In this document: one piece after another, positions 47,705 to 58,845 of the stretch
How positions within the stretch are numbered: position 1 is the first letter of the stretch
How the letters are laid out: every line of letters begins with the position of its first letter
Source: Iris pallida
Taxonomy: Eukaryota; Streptophyta; Magnoliopsida; Asparagales; Iridaceae
Direction of reading: 5' to 3'
Length of the DNA: 64,000 bases
NCBI GenBank assembly: GCA_029216955.1
Contig: JANAVB010016199.1
Span: 9,609,960 to 9,673,959 of the forward strand
Made by a program: the position numbers and the translations under genes
The notes under the pieces: model-generated
What the model was told of the DNA's origin: nothing
What the model saw: the letters and a program-made list of their open reading frames with translations, nothing else
The model's database searches: none

Positions 47705-48782
47705 TCAGTGGCAGGACCCTATCATGTGGTCCGATGCCCCACAAGCCAAACACAATCCTTGTGCTCTGTGATATTCTGATACTACATGTCCTGGCTTCCC
47801 ACAATGAGTGCAGCCCATTGCGGAAGACTGCCTCCGCTTCTGCTGCTGAGGGTACATCGGAGTCGAATGCCGAACCGATGTAACTGATGCTGCCCTCCTC
47901 GCAGCTCCAATAGTCAAGTCCCTAGCTGCCGGGGCTAGGGCTGAGGACTGGGTCATGTGACCATGGGACCGCTTTCGTCCTCCAGTTCTGTCCACTATTC
48001 TCTAGGAGGTATACTCATGCCTCATAGCTGCTCGTAAAATAGTATCAAAAGTCTGATGCTCAAACTGCTCCACTGCTAGAATAATCTCTAGGTGGAGCCC
48101 CTGCTGGAACCGCTGGGCTCGGTCCAATTCAGTCGCCACCAAGGTGGGAGCAAACCGACTCAGTCGTGAAAACTCGGCCGCATATCCATCAACTGTCCTG
48201 CTCATATGCCTGAGATTGGTGAACCTCGTCTGTAGGTCATGTCGAGCTACAGTATCGAAGTACTTGATCTGAAACTTGTCACTGAATATCGCCCATGGGA
48301 CAGGCGTCGCCAACCCAACTGCTAACATCACCCACCAGGTGCGGGCTAGGTCTAATAACTGTAGGCGTACTATAGCTACCTTCTCTTCCTCTGGTGCTTT
48401 GGCTGCATCCAAGATAATCTCGATGTCTTGGAGCCACGCATCAACTGCAATAGCGTCTTCACTACTGTCGAAGAAGGAAGGGTTAAGGCGCTTGAAACTG
48501 TTGGCCGCATTATTCCCTTGATAACCAATACGGCCCATGGCATCTTGTACTATCTGGTGTAGGGCATCGTCCCGACGATCTTGAGATACAAGTAATTCCA
48601 TGATGAGACCCACCAGGGTTCCATTGTCAGGCTTTGCAGGCTGGACTAGCTGAACTGGGGGCTCTGGATCCCCGGAATGCATAACTCGGAAGGCCGCTCC
48701 AGAGTGTTGGGCTTGGTCTCCAGGTTGCTGCTGGTTCACTGGAGGTGCTCCGTATTGTTGATCGGTAGGACCAGGAGCAATG
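47705..48782 (-). pseudogene. C1 gag
   Basis: The N-terminal Gln/Pro-rich stretch (NQQQPGDQAQHSG) leads into the capsid domain (SFKRLNPSFFDSSEDAIAVD, LQLLDLARTWW, VDGYAAEFSRLSRFAP). After a TAG at 48002-48004 (Gln position in C2) come two zinc knuckles: CTHCGKPGHVVSEY, with its last Cys now Tyr, and CLACGASDHMIGSC, which is intact. The frame is open upstream to 48853, but conserved sequence starts at 48782, just after an acceptor-like TTCATCAG. There is no ATG at that point. Confidence 0.87.
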
Positions 48783-48953
48783 CTGATGAAGAAACGACAT
48801 AGGGAACAATAAGGAAGGACCATAATAGATCGAGGATATAAACATGTAATCAAGTCAAGATTTTGGAAAGATTAGAAGACACGAGTAGAGATCAAGGGCG
48901 AGTGCTGATTGAGACATCTATTCAGTGAAACACTCACACATCTTGATTTATAA

Positions 48954-48972
48954 GACCTTACATGGGCCACCA
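48954..48972 (-). promoter_or_regulatory. Conserved leader motif, variant (C1)
   Basis: The minus strand reads TGGTGGCCCATGTAAGGTC, against TGGTGGCCCATGCAGGTC in the others: one substitution and one added base. Confidence 0.4.
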
Positions 48973-48981
48973 CTTAAACCG

Positions 48982-51194
48982 TGTCACGCCCCAGAACTAG
49001 AATACTGGAGAGCGGGGGACAGACACAGCCAGCTACGTACATTGAAGTGAATCTCACCTCGCAATATGGTCACGGCTGTCTAGATGCATGAGGGTTTACT
49101 ACAAGCCATTAGTCTCTTAGGGTCAAGAACAAGCCTAGTGTCTCAATCTCAAGCAAGCAAGTAAATGTAACAAGATGGTAGATCATCAGACATACAAAGT
49201 AAGGCATCCCAAACATTATATATTCAGATGATCATAAAGCTAGTCATACAAAATGCGAAGACTAGCAAGAGTTTAATTCATACATGATCAACCCTAGGAT
49301 TTTTCAATCATGTTACAGCCCTTAGGCAGACAGAAATGTAAATTCATCACGAGCTAACACTTGTTTGGCGGCTAAACGTCCCAAAAGAATAATTTTACAA
49401 TAGAGTGGGGGAGAGCAAAATAAAACCCACTCGTTGTTAGGATTTCTTCTAGTGGTCACCATCTGGCAGGAAGACTGGGAGATCCTCGGAAGTTGCTCCG
49501 AAATCTGGCCATACAAAATCAGCTAGGTCAGACCCCAGAAAGAGCAAGTACCACAAAGGAGGCTTCACTTAAGAACTAAAACCAGCATATTAGCATATAA
49601 GGACATAAATGAAATAGCTAAAGACATGAGTTAGAGAAAACATGATGATAAACGATAAGATAACTCAAGGACTATTCCAGTAACCAAGTTACAACCCGTA
49701 AACCAAATAAGGACCAGGGTTGTAACCCTTCACCTGAACAGAACTTAGTCTCTAACCAATTATCAATAAAGTGAAGCATACACAAGCATGTCCTGAGATA
49801 GCCATGTACTGGATCTAGGCAAGACTAGACGAGATGGGACTCCATCCAATATTCACAGCCAAGCAAAGAGTACGGCTTGATACTTAAACTAACTAGGGTT
49901 ATCATAAGCCTAGTTACTAGCAAGATGCAATGAGATATCCTTACGGCCACAAGCCCTGCAGACTATCCAGGTTATCCAGACGCAAGGTTCATGCTAAGAG
50001 TTATCAAGACTTGTTAGGTGACTTGAGTACAACACATGATAGTGTGCATAGTAAATATTTCATGAAGTGCCCTACATGACAGTGAGCTGGAAATATGTCC
50101 TACTCGTCGGCAGGCTACAAGTCCATCAGAGAAGGCACCCAGATAACGGAATTGCTTGTAGCCGGAATACCTCTCTATATGAACTACTTGATCAATCTAG
50201 TCATTAACCTAGTCTGATTCAGCATGAATCCCTGACCATGGTAACCAGGGATACAAGTCCTAGACATGATGCGAGACAAGACTGGTAACTTATACAAGCA
50301 CATTCAATAAAATCACCCACGGTATCATGATGAGAATTTACTTAACATATCGAGATAGCCATCGCAACAACATTCAAGATTACATGTTAGACTTACTTAT
50401 CAAGATTACTTCTCAAGAGTGCGCCACGACGGGCCACTATCAAGAATTACTTATCATGTCAAGAGTGCGTCACGACGGACCACCATCAAGAATTATCATG
50501 TCAAGATTGCTTGTCAAGAGTGCACCACGACGGGTCACTATTTAGGAGTTATCATGTCAAGTTACCTATTAAGAGTGCGCCTTATCAGGAAACTATCATG
50601 TGAGTGACATTAATCTATCGTGTTTATGGAACATGTTCAGAATTAACATGGTATAAGCATTTCAATTAAGGACCCAAGTTACACAGAGGGTCATGAGACA
50701 TAAGCATAAATGTAACAACCAAAATAGCAAAAGGGTGCAAAGGCTGTGGGGAGAGCCATGCGGCCCAGGAGCCAAGGGCCAAGGGCTAAAAGCCTAGGGC
50801 CATGGCCTATGCGGCCAAGGATCGCCATGTCGCAAGGGCCAAACGGCCATGCAGCATGCGGCTAGGGGGACATGGGCCATGCGAAAAGGGCCACTCTGCC
50901 AAGGGAAGGGCCATGCAGCAAGGGGGAGACCCAAGGGAAGTCATGAGGCTTATGCGGCCAAGGCTAGAGGTAGCTATGCGGCACGCGAACAAGGAAGGGG
51001 AGGTGGCCCACATGGCCATAGGATCGCCATGCGGCAAGGGGGAAAACAGGGGCTATGCGGCAAGCAGCCAGGTGGCAAGGGTCTAGGCGGCATGCTACTA
51101 TGCGGCATGCGACCAAAGGGCTAATATGGCAAGGGGAGGGTCACATGAAGGTTGGAGTGCCTATACGGCCAAAGAGGAGCCGCAGGGGACCTTG
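48982..51194 (-). mobile_element. C1 right LTR (5' LTR), truncated
   Basis: It begins TGTCACGCCCC and matches the left LTR up to 43361, then stops at GGGGACCTTG. The missing 607 bases (equivalent to 43362-43968) include the hairpin, the TATA-like site and the LTR tip. C1 therefore has no promoter in its 5' LTR. C2 begins at the break. Confidence 0.92.
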
Positions 51195-51449
51195 TGATGA
51201 CCATAGTTCGTATTACGTATTTTGGAATACGTGTACGTATCTGACTCGTATTGCATGTCTCCTGGCTTGGTTAGGCTTATTTACGTTGGCTTGGTTCGGC
51301 TTGGGTTGCTTATTGGTTCATCATGAACCAAGGGGAGAACCCTTACCTACCACCACCATCCTTATTTATTAACCCAATACTCTTTCTCTCTCCTCATTCA
51401 CTCTTCTTCTTCCTCACCATTACTCTCCACCTACGCCCAAGAGCCCTAG

Positions 51450-51464
51450 GCAAGTGCAACTTGC
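51450..51464 (+). other. Conserved GCAAGT hairpin (C2)
   Basis: GCAAGT and ACTTGC flank the loop GCA, about 85 bases after the weak TATA candidate. Confidence 0.6.
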
Positions 51465-51780
51465 TTCATGATGGATCTCAAGTTTTATTGTTCCATTCTC
51501 TTCTTTACATGATTATAAGCCTCTTTAGAACTTGGAGTTTTTGATTTTTATGGATAGATTCTTCTAGATCTACATTATAACTTTGGGGTTTCATAAGTTC
51601 ATGGAGTTTTTCTTGGTTTTGATCTACTAAAACTTGTTATTTTCAAAAACTAATAGTTCCATGAGCAAGAGCACGAACTTTCATGTGAATTTGGTTTTTG
51701 ATTCACCTCATTTCGAGTTAAAATGAAGTTTTTATGGCCAAAACAAGTTTTCTGGATTTTTCATGTCGGCTGAGTGAAAT

Positions 51781-52175
51781 TTTACGCTGGGAACCCTGAA
51801 ATTGCGTATTTTACGCTGGATAGTGTCCAGAATATAAGATTTTACGCAAGGAATCCTGAAATTGCGTATTTTACGCTGGATAGTGTCCAGAATGTAAGAT
51901 TTTATGCAGAGAACCGTAAAATTGCGTATTTTACGCTGGATAGCATCCAGAATGTAAGATTTTACGCTGGGAACCCTAAAATTGCGTATTTTACGCTGGA
52001 TAGTGTCCAGAATGTAAGATTTTACGTAGAAAACCCTGAAATTGCGTATTTTACGCTGGATAGCATCCAGAATGTAAGATTTTATGCTGGAAATCCTGAA
52101 ATTGCATATTTTACGCTGGATAATATCCAGAATGTAAAATTTTACGCTGTAACCCTCCATTTTTGCGTATTTTAT
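51781..52175. repeat. 60-base tandem array in C2 LTR
   Basis: Six units of exactly 60 bases start at 51781, 51841, 51901, 51961, 52021 and 52081, with a partial seventh at 52141. Each has TTTTACGCTGG...ATTGCGTATTTTACGC. Both strands stay open (146 codons plus, 142 codons minus) because the unit is a multiple of three. This is not evidence for a protein. Confidence 0.97.
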
Positions 52176-53049
52176 GCAGAATTAAATTTTTGGCATAAAA
52201 AGTGCACAGAATGACTGTTTTTGCCAAGTTTAGTTATTTTCTAGCCAGAATTTCGAAAAACTTAAAACATAAAAGTTTTAGATCTTTGTCTTGCCTTTCC
52301 GAATATCTCTGGAGCACCTCATTTTGAGTTCGTATGTAGAAGTTATTTCCTGTCTCCCCTGAGCCACATGATTCCTCCACAACTCTTGTACCCTATTTAT
52401 ATTTAGTTATTGCATATACGCTTATACCTGATTAAATGTTAATTTTAAATATGTTCCATGACGTAATGGTGACCCGTTGTGGTGTACTTTTGAAAAATGA
52501 CATGACATGATAGTGGCCCGTCGTGGCGCACTATTGACAGTAAATTTGACATGATATGACAGAATTGAATGGCCTGGACACCGTGGATGATTGTGTTTGT
52601 ACAAAATGAATCGGTAATGTTTGCATTATGTCTAGGATAGGGATCCCTGAGTACCACGGTCAGGGATACCTACTGCAATGGACTAAGGCTAATAAACTAG
52701 AATAATTCAGTAGTCATGAAGAGATTTCCCAGCTACAGACAATCCCGTTATCTGGGTGCACCAAGTGGACTTGTAGCCTACCGACGAGTAGGACACATTT
52801 CTAGCACACAGTCACGTGTTGCATCCTACATAAACAGACATTCGACCTGGATAACCAGATGGTCTGCAGGGCTTGTGGCTGTTGGGATAATCTCAATGCA
52901 TCTTGCTAATAACTAGGCATGTGATAACCCTAGTTAGTTAAAAGTATCAAGCCGTACTCTTGATTGGCCGTGATTGATTGGATGGAGTTTATTCCAGCTT
53001 AGTCTTATCCTGACCCTGTGCAAGATTGTGACATGACATGATTATTGAT

Positions 53050-53670
53050 GCTTGCCTTAGCAATAAAGATCGAGGGTCCAGTTCTGTTCAGACGAAGGGT
53101 TACAACCCCGGTCCTTGTTTGGTTTAAGGGTTGTAATCTGGCTCCCGGAGCAGTTCTGTGTCCTTTCTTCGTTTATTGTCATATTGCAATCCCATGCCAT
53201 GTTCGTCATGTTTTACCTTACCTTAATACCATGATTATTTATACTGGCCTTAGCAATAAAGATCGGGGGTCCAGTTCTGTTCAGACGAAGGGTTACAACC
53301 CCGGTCCTTGTTTGGTTTAAGGGTTGTAATCTGGCTCCCAGAGCAGTTCTGTGTCCTTTCTTCATTTATTGTCTTATTGTAACCCCATGCCATGTTCGTC
53401 ATGTTTTAGCTTACCTTAATACCATAATTATTTATACTGGCCTTAGCAATAAAGATCGGGGGTCCAGTTCTGTTCAGGCGAAGGATTACAACCCCGGTCC
53501 TTGTTTGGTTTAAGGGTTGTAACCTGGCTCCCGGAGCAGTTCTGTGTCCTCTCTTCGTTTATTGTCTTTACTGTACCAATAGTATTTGAGACGGGTTTCT
53601 ATTCAGGTAAAGGGCTGTAACCCCGGTCCTTGTTTGGTTTAAGGGTTGTGACCTGGCTACTTGAATGGTT
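53050..53670. repeat. 193-base tandem array in C2 LTR
   Basis: Units begin CCTTAGCAATAAAGATCG at 53055, 53248 and 53441, and a fourth is partial (53570-53670). Each has GGTTACAACCCCGGTCCTTG. C1 LTRs have this segment once (about 41860-41910), so it was amplified in C2. Confidence 0.95.
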
Positions 53671-54352
53671 TTCTCATACTCAGTTTACTGTTGTTATCTC
53701 TATTATTATCAGTTATTTATTTATTACCTTTAATATTCTATTATGATATGCTGGTTTTAGTTCCTAATTGAAGCCTCCTTTGTGGCACTTGCTCTTTCTG
53801 GGGTCTGACCCAGCTGGTTTTGTATGGCCAGATATTGGAGCAGCACCAGAGGATCCACATGTCTTCCAGCCAGATGGTGACCACCAGGCGTAACCCTGGC
53901 AACGAGTGGGTTTCTTTTTGACCTCCCACTTTATTGTAAAAATTATTCTTTTGAGGCGTTTAGCCGGCGAGCACGTGTTAGCTCGTATTACATCTTTAAT
54001 TACTGTCTGCCTACGGGCTGTAAAATGATTGACAGATCCTAGGTTTGATCATGTACAACTGAACTCTTGCTAGTCTTGATATTTTGTACGACTAGCTTCA
54101 TGATCATCCAATATGTAATGTATGGGACGCCTTGCTATTATATATTTGGTGCTCTGACATCTTATAACTATTATTGCTTGCTTGAGATTGAGACAATAGG
54201 CTTGTTCATGACCATAGGAGACTGTTGGCTTGTAGTTAAACCCTCATGTATCTAGACAGCCGTGACTGTATAGCGAGGTGGGTTGCACTTCAATATACGT
54301 AACTGGCTATGTACGCCCTCTCACTCCAATATTCTGGTTCTAGGGCGTGACA

Positions 54353-54545
54353 TGGTTTAAGTGGTGGCCCATGCAGGTCTTGTAAATCAAGATATGTGAG
54401 GGTTTACCGAATAGAAGTCTCAATCAGCACTCTCCTTTGATCTCTGCCCATATCTTCTAATCCATGTAATCTTGACCTGATCACTTGCTTGTATCGTTGA
54501 TCTGTCCTGGTCCTTCCTTATTGTTTCCTATGTCGTCTTCTTCAG
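54353..54545 (+). other. C2 leader between LTR and gag
   Basis: It begins with the conserved motif and ends in a long pyrimidine-rich run with TCTTCTTCAG directly before gag. The 54533 ATG (MSSSSAALFLDL) is in a different frame from gag. Confidence 0.6.
54362..54379 (+). promoter_or_regulatory. Conserved leader motif / possible primer-binding site (C2)
   Basis: TGGTGGCCCATGCAGGTC lies nine bases after the LTR end. TGGTTTAAG directly abuts the LTR and is an alternative start for a primer site. Confidence 0.45.
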
Positions 54546-55820
54546 CGGCATTGTTCCTGGACCTGCCGATCAGCAAGGCGGAGCACCTCCTGTGTACCAG
54601 CAGCAACCCGGAGATCAAGCCCAACATTCAGGAGTAGCCTCCAGAGTCATGCCTACTGGAGGAGAGCCACCAGTTCAGCCCGTCCATTCTGTAGAGCCTG
54701 ATGATGGCACTTTGGTAGGTCTCATCAGGTCACTATTAGCCTTCCAGGATCGTCGAGGAGATGCTTTGCACCAGACGGTGGCAGACAATTTGACCAGAGG
54801 AGGTCATCAGGGTAATAGCGCGGCCAACAGCTTCAAGCGCTTGAACCCTTCCTTCTTCGACGGCGGTGAAGATGCGATCGCTTCAGATGCATGGCTTCAG
54901 GACACAGAGGTGATTCTAGAAGCAGCTAGGACTCCAGAGAACGAGAAGGTGGCCGTGGTGTGCCTACAGCTATTGGATCTTGCCCGCAGCTGGTGGGCGG
55001 CACAGGCCATTGGATTAATGGCCCCTATTGCCTGGGCAGTATTCAGGGAGAGATTCTAGACAAGTATTTTGATGTTGTAGCTCGGTATGATCTACAGACG
55101 AGTTTCACTAATTTGAAGCAGATGGACAGGACGGTCGATGGATATGCGGTCGAGTTTTCCAGGCTTAGTCGGTTTGCTCCCACCTTGGTAGCGACAGAGT
55201 TCGATAGAGCCCAGAGGTTCCAGCAGGGGCTTCACCTCGAGATCTTGTTAGCAGTGGAGCAGTTTGAGCATCAGACTTTTGATGCAATGCTGAGAGCAGC
55301 TAGGAGGCATGAGTATACCTCCCAGAGGATTGTGGATAGGACCGGAGGTCGGAAGCGATCCCACAGCCAGATGAATCAGTCTTCAGCACCAGCCCCGGTG
55401 GCCAGGGCTTTGACCATTGGAGCTCCGAGGCAGACGGTCTCAGTGACGTCGGTTCAGCATTCAACCCCGACGCACCCTCAGCATCAGCAGTAAAAGTAGA
55501 AGCAGTCTTTCGCAGCGGGATGTTCACACTGCGGGAAGCTGGGGCACGTGGTATCAGAGTGTCGTAGAGTACAGGGTTTGTGCTTAGTTTGTGGTGCCCC
55601 GGACCACAGGGTTGGGAACTACCCGAAGAGGGGGAGTTCATCGGCCTTCTCTAGTCCTTCAGTTAGAGGACCAGCACCAGTCCAGCAGCAGCAGCAGCAG
55701 CTGCTGCAGTACCCGTTCCCGAGGCCATTGCCGACGCAGGCCCAGGCATTCCAGCAGCAGAGACCGCAGCAGTATGCCCAAGCCCAAGCCCTGATCCAGA
55801 GCATACAGAAGAATTTTTAG
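54546..55820 (+). pseudogene. C2 gag, decayed
   Basis: Its N-terminal part (QQQPGDQAQHSG) and capsid (SFKRLNPSFFDGGEDAI, LQLLDLARSWW) are followed by a frameshift plus TAG at about 55057. The remaining capsid (DVVARYDLQTSF, VDGYAVEFSRLSRFAP) is one frame over. TAA at 55491-55493 and TAG at 55497-55499 cut the linker. The first zinc knuckle is complete (CSHCGKLGHVVSEC) and the second has lost its last Cys (CLVCGAPDHRVGNY). A Gln-rich tail (QQQQQQLLQ) ends at a TAG, 55818-55820. Conserved coding starts at 54546 without an ATG. Confidence 0.87.
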
Positions 55821-55853
55821 CAGAGGCAACCCGCACCCAGAGGGCATGGTCAA

Positions 55854-56261
55854 GTGCTGGCCTTGACCATGGGAGAGGAAGGAATAGCACCCGGTGAGGT
55901 AGTGGCAGGTACTATTCTCGTCAACACCTTTTCAGCTTCAGTATTATTTGGTTCTGGTGCCTCGTATTCATTTATGTCTGTACGATTCGCGACACAGATA
56001 GGACTGGAGCCCGAGTCATTATCAGTAAGGCTCAATATACTTACTGGTAACGGTCTTGTGGGAGTAGATAGAGTGTTTTCCTCGTGTCGGGTCGTAGTTA
56101 GCTGTAGAGAGTTTTCTGCTAGGTTGATAGAATTTCCGATGGCCGATTATGATGTGGTCTTAGGGATGGATTGGTTGAGGGACCAGTATGCCAGGATAGA
56201 TTGCCATATTGGCAGGGTTATTTTTAGCATCCCAGGCGAGCCGGAGTTTTTCTTCTCCTGA
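55854..56261 (+). pseudogene. C2 protease
   Basis: This is in frame with the second part of gag. The active site reads VLFGSGASYSFMS, so the catalytic Asp of DSG is now Gly, which should inactivate it. [15 protein letters not shown] and DYDVVLGMDWLRDQ are kept. A TGA at 56259-56261 separates it from RT. Confidence 0.85.
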
Positions 56262-56288
56262 GACGAAGTTGAAACTTCTCCTCCCGTA

Positions 56289-57707
56289 TTGCAGATGGCA
56301 GTAGCAGCAGTGCAGTTACCCCGGATCGTCGAGGAGTTTCCAGATGTTTTCCCAGAAGTGCTTTCAGGAATGCCGCCAGAGCGAGAGATCGAGTTCACCA
56401 TAGACTTGATCCCCAGGACCGTACCTGTGTCAGAGAGAGTCTACAGGATGGCGCCGTCAGAATTGGAGATATTGTACAAGATGATTGAAGAACTCCGGAC
56501 CAAAGGATTCATTCGTGCAAGTGAATCGCCTTGGGGAGCCCCGATACTTCTTGTGAAAAAGAAGGATGGTACGTCTAGATTATGTGTTGACTATAGTACC
56601 TTTAACTCAGTGACAATCAAGAATAGATATCCTCTCCCAAGGATAGATGACTTGTTTGATCAACTCAGAGGAGCAGCAGTATTCTCGAAGATAGATTTGC
56701 GGTCAGGGTACCACCAGATCAGAGTCAGAGAGCAGGACATCCCGAAGGAATTCAGATCTAGATATGGGCATTGGAAGTTTCTTGTTATGCCATTTGGAGT
56801 AACCAATGCGCCGGCTGTATTTATGGACCTCATGAATCGCATCTTCATGCCTTATTTGGATCAGTTCGTGATTGTGTTCATAGACGACATCCTGGTCTAT
56901 AGCAAGAGTGAAGCGGAGCATGAGAAGCATCTCAGAGTTGTCCTCCAGATTCTCCGAAAGCACCAATTGTATGCCAAGTTCAGTAAATACGAGTTCTGGC
57001 TCGATCGCATTTCGTACTTAGGTTATATCATCACCAGAGGAGGAGTAGAAGTGGATCCCCAGAAGATCGTTGCTATCGAAACGTGGCCAGTGCCTAACAC
57101 AGTTGCAGAAGTTCGCAGTTTTCTTGGATTGGCCGGCTACTACCGGCGATTTGTTTCGAACTTTGCTCGGATTTCAGCGCCACTGACGCAGTTAACCCGC
57201 AAGGATGTGTAGTTTGCTTGGACAACAGAATGTCAGGATTTTTTTGAAAAGTTGAAGCGAGGCTTGATAACGGCACCCATTTTTACACTTCTAAATGGGA
57301 CCGGAGGATTCTCAGTGTATTGTGATGCTTCGGGCCGAGGTTTAGGATGTGTTTTGATACAACATAGAAAGGTAATAGCTTATGCGTCACGACAACTTCG
57401 TGATCATGAGAGGAATTACCCAACCCATGACTTGGAGCTGGCAGCCGTGGTGTTTGTGCTAAAGCTTTAGAGATACTACTTGTATGGAGATAGGGTGGAG
57501 ATCTTCACCGATCACAAGAGCCTGAAGTATGTGTTCACTCAGAAGGATCTTAACATGCGTCAGAGAAGATGGCTAGAGCTGCTTGTGGATTATGATGTCA
57601 ACCTGCAGTATCATCCTGGAAAAGCCAATGTTGTTGCAGATGCGTTGAGCAAGAGAGTCAGAGTCTATTTTCTGACAGCGCAACCAGAATTGTTAGCAGA
57701 TCTTTAG
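56289..57707 (+). pseudogene. C2 reverse transcriptase and RNase H, decayed
   Basis: The frame is single but has TAG at 57210-57212, 57468-57470 and 57705-57707. Blocks in order are [86 protein letters not shown], then RNase H with [37 protein letters not shown] and NVVADALSK. The catalytic residues of both enzymes are present. At 57468 a TGG (Trp in LWRHYL of B1) has become TAG. A 2-codon loss at 56749 (IPKEFRS where relatives have IPKTAFRS) is also seen. Confidence 0.9.
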
Positions 57708-57710
57708 AAG

Positions 57711-58725
57711 ATGGGTATAGAAGTTGTCCTTCCTACCAGTGTGGCATTGATGGCCAGCATACAAGTTCAGTCCAATATAGTTGAGAGGATCAAGATAGCT
57801 CAGTCCTCCGATTCTAAGCTTCAGCGGCTTAAAGCAGAATGTGAAGCAGGACGACGACCAGAATTATGCATTCATGAAGGCGGTTCACTTCGACATGGTG
57901 AGCGTCTTTGTGTACCCAGTGGAGATATCAGACAGGAGGTCATGGCGGAAGCTCACAGTTTTCAGTATTCGATTCATCCCGGTGGCACGAAGATGTACCG
58001 AGATATCCGTCAGCACTTTTGGTGGAATGGCATGAAGAGGGAGATAGCTCGGTTTGTCTCTCGATGTTTGGTTTGCCAACAAGTCAAGGCTGAACATCAT
58101 AGGCCAGTTGGACTTCTTCAGCCCTTGCCAATTCCAGAATGGAAGTGGGAGCATATAACCATGGATTTCGTGACTGGATTACCTAGGTCCCCGACCGGTA
58201 GAGATGCTATTTGGGTTATAGTTGATCGGCTCACGAAGGTGGCTCACTTTCTCCCACTCAGAGTTGGTCATTCGACGGCTCAGCTAGCAGAGATGTACCT
58301 CATGCAGATCGTCCGACTTCACGGTATACCAGTCAGTATCACCTCGGACAGAGATTCAAGATTCACGTCGCACTTTTGGCGTAGTCTACAAGAGAGTTTG
58401 GGAACTCACCTCCAGTTCAGCTCAGCTTATCACCAGCAGACAAATGGTCAGTTGGAACGCACGATCCAGACTCTTGAGGATATGTTGAGATCTTGTACAC
58501 TCGACTTCGGTGGTTCGTGGGAAGATCACCTACACCTGGTGGTGTTCTCGTACAATAATAGTTTCCAAGCCAGTATCCAGATGGCACTATTCGAGGCACT
58601 GTATGGCAGAAAGTGCAGATCCCCGCTAGCATGGAACGATGTTGGAGAGAGGCAGCTGCTTGGTCCAGAAATGATCACTCAGACAGTTGAGGTGGTCAGG
58701 AGAGTTAGAGATCATCTTCGCGTTG
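57711..58725 (+). pseudogene. C2 integrase, truncated
   Basis: This is open from the RNase H stop. The HHCC region ([21 protein letters not shown]) and the core ([29 protein letters not shown]) have all three catalytic residues. After DHLRV the sequence leaves integrase at about 58725 and enters a leader of another element. The GPF domain and chromodomain are missing. The reading frame happens to run on 27 codons into the foreign leader. Confidence 0.88.
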
Positions 58726-58845
58726 TGTGGTGGCCCATGCAGGTCAAGATAAATTGTTTGGTTACTTTACCGTACCAAGCAAGCCTGCGAATAGGATTAG
58801 AAGTCTAGGATCTCATCCACATACTTGACCTCTTTCCTCGATTTC
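58726..58845 (+). mobile_element. Foreign leader fragment fused to C2 integrase
   Basis: It contains the conserved motif TGGTGGCCCATGCAGGTC (58728-58745) in plus orientation, then a leader-like sequence with GGATTAGAAGTCTAGGATC, similar in form to the C2 leader (GAATAGAAGTCTCAATC). The gag frame is never reached. An LTR in the opposite orientation starts at 58846. It is the start of another chromovirus leader joined inside C2's integrase. Confidence 0.7.

Larger units (their letters stand above)
51195..54352 (+). mobile_element. C2 5' LTR
   Basis: It begins TGATGACCATAG (or two bases earlier, TGTGATGACC) and ends TTCTAGGGCGTGACA, about 3158 bases. It is related to the C1 LTR in reverse complement but diverged and rearranged: C2 has a 60-base array and a 193-base array where C1 has none. 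There is no second LTR in the window. TTATTTATTAA at 51362-51372 is a weak TATA candidate, and the hairpin is at 51450-51464. Confidence 0.88.

Noticed and set aside
51732..52214. ORFs of 146 codons (plus) and 142 codons (minus)
   Set aside because: They come from the 60-base array, whose length is a multiple of three. No domain or start context supports a gene.
53050..53670. CRISPR-like repeat array
   Set aside because: Units are 193 bases, contiguous and without unique spacers. It is a tandem repeat within an LTR.
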